Translations under genes and position numbers: made by a program
In this document: piece by piece, positions 22,926-27,151 of the stretch
Layout: each line of letters opens with the position of its first letter
Position numbering within the stretch: the first letter of the stretch is position 1
NCBI GenBank assembly: GCA_049510055.1
Contig: JBEKZI010000023.1
Location: forward strand, 1 to 27,151
DNA from: JALHTV01 sp049510055
GTDB taxonomy: Bacteria; Planctomycetota; Phycisphaerae; SM23-33
Length of the DNA stretch: 27,151 nucleotides
Reading direction: 5' to 3'
Notes under the pieces: model-generated
What the model saw: the letters and a program-made list of their open reading frames with translations, nothing else
What the model was told of the DNA's origin: nothing
Database searches by the model: none

Positions 22926-23936
22926 ATGGCTTTGCGGAACCGCCCGGCCGGTAAGATTGAAACGCTGGTCAGCATCGCGATCCTGCTGGCCCTGGGCGCC
23001 ATCGCCGCAACGATGATCCTGCGGCAGGTCCACTACACCTCGTCTTTCCTGGCCGCCCTGGCTGCGCCTTCGACGAATTCAACCTCTTCGGCACCGGCTG
23101 CGCCACAAGGAGGCGACTTGTCGGCCTACGCGGGCAAGGATCTGGCGGTCATGTCGCCGATGGAATCGTTCACGCCGGACGACCTATACAAGAAGATCGA
23201 CGGCCGGGCTGATTTGTACCAGACCGCCGGCGTGGTCGGCATGCGCTGCCAGCGCCTGGCCCAGACGGCCGACCGCCAGTCCTGGCTGGAGGCGTTCATC
23301 TACGATATGGGCGACCCGGACAACGCCTTCACGGTGTACAGCAAGCAGCGGCGGCCCGGCGTGCAGGAGTTCGCTGAGCGGGCCTATCAGACGTCCAACG
23401 CGATGTACTTCGCCCACGGCAAATACTACGTGGAGATTGTCGCCGGGACGGGCGGTGAAGCCCTCGTCCAGGCGATGCAGGAGTACCGCCAGAACTTTAT
23501 CTCGTCCGTCGCGGGCAAGGCGACTAGCGAGATCAACTCGATCATGGCGCTATTCCCCACCGAGGACCTCCAGCCGGGCAGCATCTCGCGCAGCGGGGAG
23601 GACGACTTCGGCATCGAGGGCTTCCAGAACGCCTTCCTGGCGGTCTATCGCGTGGACGGGACGAACGTGACGGCCTTCCTGAACCGTCTGGCCTCGGCTA
23701 AGGAGGCTGCGGACGCCGCAGCGGCGTATCGAAATTCCTTCCAATCTTTCGGCGGGCAGGTGGAACCGGCCGGGGCGGACATTCCCAACGGCTCGGTGAT
23801 TACGGTGCTGAACACCACTAAGATTGTCTTTGCGGTCGGGCCGTTCGTGGCCGGCGTGCACGAAAGCCCGCAGCGCGCCGCGGCGGAGAAGGTCGCGGCC
23901 CGGCTGGCCAAAAAATTGTCGGAGGCGGCCAAGTGA
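22926..23936 (+). CDS. DUF6599-like membrane-anchored protein
   Basis: 336 residues from the ATG at 22926 (GGTGGAG about 6 nt upstream); a GTG 33 bp earlier is in frame but lacks a good site. One N-terminal membrane anchor at about 12-32 (ETLVSIAILLALGAIAATMIL) followed by a Ser/Ala/Pro linker places the rest outside the cytoplasm. ESFTPDDLYKKIDGRADLYQ, EAFIYDMGDPDNAFTVYSKQR and YFAHGKYYVEI match the DUF6599 pattern as I know it; a second half with FQNAFLAVYRVDG and TVLNTTKIVFAVGPF follows. Function unknown. Its stop overlaps the GTG of the DUF362 gene (GTGA), and a ferredoxin gene follows, so an anaerobic or redox-linked envelope role is suggested by context only. Confidence 0.78.
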   Translation: MALRNRPAGKIETLVSIAILLALGAIAATMILRQVHYTSSFLAALAAPSTNSTSSAPAAPQGGDLSAYAGKDLAVMSPMESFTPDDLYKKIDGRADLYQTAGVVGMRCQRLAQTADRQSWLEAFIYDMGDPDNAFTVYSKQRRPGVQEFAERAYQTSNAMYFAHGKYYVEIVAGTGGEALVQAMQEYRQNFISSVAGKATSEINSIMALFPTEDLQPGSISRSGEDDFGIEGFQNAFLAVYRVDGTNVTAFLNRLASAKEAADAAAAYRNSFQSFGGQVEPAGADIPNGSVITVLNTTKIVFAVGPFVAGVHESPQRAAAEKVAARLAKKLSEAAK

Positions 23937-24919
23937 CGGACGGCGACAGCGGCATAAACCGGCGTGAGTTCCTCGCCCGCGGCGTCAAGGCGGCCGCGGC
24001 CGTCGCAGCCACCGGCGCGGCGGCCTGGCTGATCCGCGACCGCCTCGGCCCGGCGGCCCAGCCCCCCCAGGCGACCGTCACGCTGCCGGACTACGCCATC
24101 CCGGCCCTGGGGCGCAAAATGGCCATCGCCAAAGGCGCCGACCGCGCCAAGACCGTCGCCGCCGCGCTGGCGGCCATCGGCGGCATCGAGCAGTTCGTCC
24201 GCAAGGGCGACCGCGTGGTGCTGAAGGTCAATGCCGCCTTCGCCACGCCGCCGGCGCTGTCGGCCACGACGCACCCGGAGCTGGTCGCCGAAGTGGCGCG
24301 TCTGTGCCTCGCGGCCGGGGCGGCTTCGGTGCTCGTCACGGACAACCCCATCAACGACCCGGCCAGCTGCTTTACGCTGACGGGCATCGAGCAGGCGGCC
24401 CGGCGGGCCGGGGCCAAGGTCGCCATGCCGAGCGCCGAGGCCTTCGCGCCCACGAGCGTCAAGGGCGGTTGGCTGATCCTCAACTGGCCGCTGCTGTACA
24501 AGCCCCTGGCCGGCGCCCAGAAGCTCATCGGCCTTGCCCCTGTCAAGCATCACGAGCGGGCCGGGGCGTCGATGATTTTGAAGAACTGGTACGGCCTGCT
24601 GGGCGGCCGGCGGAACGTCTTCCACCAGGACATTAACGTCATCGTCAAGGAACTGGCCATGATGGTCAGCCCCACGCTGGTGATCCTGGACGGCACGACG
24701 ACCATGATGCGCAACGGGCCCACCGGCGGCTCGCTGGACGACCTGGCCGCGACGAACACGATGATCGTCAGCACCGACCCAGTGGCCGCCGACGCCTTCG
24801 GCGCGACGCTGCTGGGCAAGACCGCCGCCGACCTGCCGTACCTGGGCCTGGCTGCGGCGGCCGGGCGAGGTACGACGGATAACGAATCGCTGAAACCCGT
24901 GCGCCTGAACGTGGACTAG
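23933..24919 (+). CDS. Tat-exported DUF362 protein
   Basis: 328 residues from GTG 23933, overlapping the previous stop by four bases. A twin-arginine signal NRREFLARG (9-17) is followed by a hydrophobic Ala-rich stretch. DUF362 features: GDRVVLKVNAAFATPP, ATTHPELVAEVARLCLAAGAASVLVTDNP, LIGLAPVKHHERAGASMILKNWYGLLGGRRNVFHQD, and the DGTTTMMRNGPTGGS block with ending VSTDPVAADAFGATLLGK. Unlike many DUF362 proteins it has no C-terminal ferredoxin motif of its own; the Fe-S centres are in the next gene. Export in folded form, perhaps with a cofactor, is inferred from the Tat signal. Confidence 0.87.
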   Translation: MTDGDSGINRREFLARGVKAAAAVAATGAAAWLIRDRLGPAAQPPQATVTLPDYAIPALGRKMAIAKGADRAKTVAAALAAIGGIEQFVRKGDRVVLKVNAAFATPPALSATTHPELVAEVARLCLAAGAASVLVTDNPINDPASCFTLTGIEQAARRAGAKVAMPSAEAFAPTSVKGGWLILNWPLLYKPLAGAQKLIGLAPVKHHERAGASMILKNWYGLLGGRRNVFHQDINVIVKELAMMVSPTLVILDGTTTMMRNGPTGGSLDDLAATNTMIVSTDPVAADAFGATLLGKTAADLPYLGLAAAAGRGTTDNESLKPVRLNVD

Positions 24920-25021
24920 CAAGAACGGAATCGCATGCCAAGGCGCGGATAGATTGATTTTGTCAGTGGTGGGACAGAAGTTCCACCGTCCCAAGAGGTC
25001 GTTCAAGGCAATGGACGGGTC
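24920..25021 (+). other. Short spacer with competing hairpins
   Basis: The segment around 24967-24993 can form either GGTGG/CCACC or GGGAC/GTCCC. No T-run follows. It is probably an mRNA spacer between DUF362 and ferredoxin genes; a regulatory role is not supported beyond the inverted repeats. Confidence 0.3.
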
Positions 25022-26749
25022 ATGAAAATCATCACGGCTAGACGAATCAGTCAGGTGTTCTTCCTGGTGCTGCTGGTGTGGCTGGCCGTCGTGACGACGG
25101 TCGGGTCGGCCTGGTGGCAGATGCGCCGCTGGCCGGTGGATTGGCTGCTCCAGCTGGACCCGCTGGTGGCCGTCGGGACGGCGCTGGCGACCGGGACGCT
25201 GTACGCGGGCCTGATTTGGGCGGCGGCGACGATCGTACTGACAATCCTGTTGGGGCGGTTCTTCTGCGGCTGGGTGTGCCCGCTGGGGACGATCCAGCAC
25301 TTTTTCGGCTGGCTGGGCCGCCGCAGCCGGCCCATGCCGCAGAAAATCCTGCTCAACCATTACCGCCGCGGCCAGGCGGTCAAGTATTACATTTTGGCGG
25401 CGCTGCTGGCGATGGCGGCCGTCTGGCCCAAGATGCTGGCCAGCGGCCTGGTCGATCCCATCCCGTTGGTCTACCGCTCGGTGACGCTGGCCGTGCTGCC
25501 GGTGGCCGGCGCCGCCAGCCACGCGCTGGCTGCCGAGCCGCGATTCTACGAATGGTCCTGGCTGATTGGCGCGGTGCTGCTGGCCATCGTGGCGGCCAAC
25601 TTCCTGGTGCCGCGGTTCTACTGCCGCTTCATCTGCCCGCTGGGGGCGCTGCTGGGCGTGCTGGGGCGATGGTCCATCTTCCGCATCGGCAAGACGGCCG
25701 CCCATTGCATCGGCTGCGGGCAATGCGAGGCCGACTGCGAAGGGGCGTGCAACCCGGCGGGGCGGATCCGCACGGCCGAGTGCGTCCTGTGCGGCAACTG
25801 CCTGGCCGCCTGCCCCGACGACCTGATGCGCTACCAGCGCGCCAAATCCGCCGGCGGCGAGCGAACCTCCCCGGACATCTCGCGCCGCGGGTTGCTGCTG
25901 TCGCTGGTCGGCGGCGCGGTGGCCGGCCCGCTGATCCGCCTGGGCGGAGCGGGGGCGGCCAACTGGAATTCTTCCATCATCCGCCCGCCGGGCGCGCTGG
26001 ACGAAGATAGGTTCCTCCAGCGGTGCATCCGCTGCGGGCAATGCATGAAGGTCTGCCCGACAAACGTGATCCAGCCGGGCGGCCTGGCCGCCGGCGGCAT
26101 CGAGACGCTGTGGACGCCGATGTTGAACAATCGCATCGGCTCCAGCGGCTGCCAGCTCAATTGCGTGGCCTGCGGGTCGGTCTGCCCGACGGCGGCGATT
26201 CGGCCCATCAGCCTGGACGAGAAGCTGGGGCGCGGCCCGTTCGCCTCGGCCGGGCCCATCCGCCTGGGGACGGCCTTCATCGACCGCGGGCGGTGCCTGC
26301 CGTGGGCGATGAACCGGCCTTGCATCGTCTGCCAGGAGAATTGCCCCGTCAGCCCCAAGGCCATCTTCGTGCGGGAACAGTTCAACACGATCCGCGGCGG
26401 GCGGGCCAAGGTCCAGGCCGCCCGCGGCGCGACGCTGGAGCTGGCTGGGGCGACGTTGGCGGACGGGCAGCTGGCCGGCGGCGACTACTACTGCCGCATC
26501 GGCGACCGCCGCGTGGCCATCGCCGCCAACGACGCGGCCTCGGTGACGCTCGCCGAGCCCGCCCAGCCGGCGCCGGCGGCCGGCCAGGAGATCGAGATTC
26601 AAATCCGCTTGCAGCAGCCGTCCGTGGACGTCCGCGCGTGCATCGGCTGCGGCGTCTGCGAGCACGAGTGCCCCGTCAGCGGCCGGCGGGCCGTCTACGT
26701 GACGGCGGAAAACGAGTCCCGCAGCCGAAAACATTCCCTGCTGCTGTGA
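25022..26749 (+). CDS. Polyferredoxin membrane protein, NapH-like plus NapG-like fusion
   Basis: 575 residues. The N-terminal half is NapH-like: hydrophobic segments near 10-30, 50-78, 122-140, 150-170 and 178-197, with the two family CxxxCP motifs C82-GWV-C86P and C201-RFI-C205P. Ferredoxin clusters follow: C229-C243 (CIGCGQCEADCEGAC), C254-C264 (CVLCGNCLAAC). A second, internal Tat-like motif SRRGLLLSLVGGAVAGP (288-304) opens a NapG-like half with C335-C345 (CIRCGQCMKVCPT), C377-C388 (QLNCVACGSVCP), C434-C441 and C540-C550 (CIGCGVCEHECP). It probably passes electrons from the quinone pool to an exported acceptor; the partner is unknown, and no nitrate reductase gene is here. The start ATG has only a weak ribosome site. 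Confidence 0.88.
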   Translation: MKIITARRISQVFFLVLLVWLAVVTTVGSAWWQMRRWPVDWLLQLDPLVAVGTALATGTLYAGLIWAAATIVLTILLGRFFCGWVCPLGTIQHFFGWLGRRSRPMPQKILLNHYRRGQAVKYYILAALLAMAAVWPKMLASGLVDPIPLVYRSVTLAVLPVAGAASHALAAEPRFYEWSWLIGAVLLAIVAANFLVPRFYCRFICPLGALLGVLGRWSIFRIGKTAAHCIGCGQCEADCEGACNPAGRIRTAECVLCGNCLAACPDDLMRYQRAKSAGGERTSPDISRRGLLLSLVGGAVAGPLIRLGGAGAANWNSSIIRPPGALDEDRFLQRCIRCGQCMKVCPTNVIQPGGLAAGGIETLWTPMLNNRIGSSGCQLNCVACGSVCPTAAIRPISLDEKLGRGPFASAGPIRLGTAFIDRGRCLPWAMNRPCIVCQENCPVSPKAIFVREQFNTIRGGRAKVQAARGATLELAGATLADGQLAGGDYYCRIGDRRVAIAANDAASVTLAEPAQPAPAAGQEIEIQIRLQQPSVDVRACIGCGVCEHECPVSGRRAVYVTAENESRSRKHSLLL

Positions 26750-26753
26750 AGTA

Positions 26754-26759
26754 TATAAT
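26754..26759 (+). promoter_or_regulatory. Minus-10 box before aldo/keto reductase
   Basis: TATAAT followed by G, about 60 bp before the next start, in an A+T-rich spacer. The minus-35 region would fall inside the preceding gene and is poor (ACATTC). Confidence 0.4.
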
Positions 26760-26817
26760 GAGCGAAGCGTTTAACTATAAAATCGTAAAACCGTTGAGGC
26801 ATCATAAGGAGCCGACT

Positions 26818-27151
26818 ATGTCCTCTTCTTCCAACGATCTATCCCGACGCGATTTTCTCAAGACGGCTGCCGCCTGCGGCGCCGGCGCCCTCCTGACGGC
26901 CGGCCAGGCGGCCGTCGCCAAGGCCGCCGCCACGTCCCAACCGGCGGAGGCGTCCGGGGCCGTGCCGCGCCGGCCCTTCGGCAAAACCGGCGCCAACGTC
27001 TCCATGCTGGCGCTGGGCGGCATCTTCGACAGCACCGCCAACCAGGCCGTCCTGACCCAGTCGCTGAAATGGGGCATCGACTATTGGGACACGGCCGCCA
27101 GCTACACCGGCGGAAAGAGCGAGCTGGGCATCGGCATGTTCCTGGGAGCCA
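26818..27151 (+). CDS. Tat-exported aldo/keto reductase (C-terminus beyond window)
   Basis: 111 codons are visible, open to the right edge. AAGGAG sits 6 nt before the ATG. Twin-arginine signal SRRDFLKTAA at 8-17 is followed by a hydrophobic Ala/Gly stretch. The aldo/keto reductase barrel starts at PRRPFGKTGANVSMLALGG (about 57-75); WGIDYWDTAASYTGGKSELGIG holds the conserved Asp and catalytic Tyr. The family reduces carbonyls with NADPH; exported members in Planctomycetes are common but of unknown substrate. The catalytic Lys and His lie outside. It could be read from its own promoter or by read-through from the ferredoxin gene 68 bp upstream. Confidence 0.9.
   Translation, partial: MSSSSNDLSRRDFLKTAAACGAGALLTAGQAAVAKAAATSQPAEASGAVPRRPFGKTGANVSMLALGGIFDSTANQAVLTQSLKWGIDYWDTAASYTGGKSELGIGMFLGA

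Noticed and set aside
23645..26734. Minus-strand open frame of 1029 codons
   Set aside because: It lies opposite the DUF6599, DUF362 and polyferredoxin genes, all supported by family motifs; its sequence is low-complexity Arg/Ala/Gly/Asp, a GC-bias artefact.
1..27151. CRISPR array, tRNA or rRNA genes
   Set aside because: No regularly spaced short repeats, no T-loop/anticodon patterns and no rRNA-like sequence were seen on either strand.

Overview
The window looks like a high-GC member of the Planctomycetes, most plausibly Phycisphaerae-like. The evidence is secreted proteins with PEP-CTERM sorting tails and dockerin-like GDxxGDxxVDxxDFG(A/M)xARNW repeats, a DksA-like protein next to lspA, Tat-type SRRDFL signals on a DUF362 protein and an aldo/keto reductase, and wholly GC-rich coding sequence. 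The assignment is inference from gene content; no rRNA is present.

Region 1 (1-7828, minus strand) is a tandem array of three large paralogous secreted proteins. Each has a signal peptide, a PL1 pectate-lyase-like beta-helix, a Ca-binding (thrombospondin-3/EF-hand-like) linker and a beta-rich repeat region; the two complete ones also show a dockerin-like pair and a PEP-CTERM tail. The left-most copy runs off the window. The genes are joined by two almost identical 87-bp spacers, which points to recent duplication. Region 2 (7829-11967, plus) holds a non-coding leader, a DksA/TraR-like protein, lspA, an M48-type membrane metallopeptidase and rlmN; two related palindromic repeats bracket the dksA-like/lspA pair. 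Region 3 (11968-12685) has no large gene, but holds a candidate structured non-coding RNA with a TATAAT box and a clear intrinsic terminator, then a 25-residue extremely basic microprotein with its own promoter and ribosome site.

Region 4 (12686-17460, minus) reads aconitase, a LOG-family protein, a secreted protein with a duplicated domain, and an AmmeMemoRadiSam-type radical SAM enzyme. Region 5 (17653-26749, plus) starts with thiS-thiG from a strong TTGACC-17-TATAAT promoter, divergent from aconitase. A 1.66-kb A+T-richer island has inserted exactly at the 3' end of thiG, duplicating 35 bp of thiG and supplying a new stop codon. It carries one gene: a protein ending in a DisA_N-like (diadenylate cyclase superfamily) domain in which the DGA motif is kept but the usual RHR motif reads RTK. 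Beyond it the ancestral operon resumes (small membrane protein, DinG-type helicase), followed by a DUF6599 - DUF362 - NapH/NapG-like ferredoxin cluster and, at the right edge, a Tat-exported aldo/keto reductase that is cut by the window.

The thiG-targeted island with a lone DAC-like gene is the strongest candidate for an undescribed system: a possible nucleotide-signalling or conflict gene mobilised by a site-specific, integrase-less element. Second-tier leads are the structured RNA plus basic microprotein locus and the homogenising pectate-lyase array.
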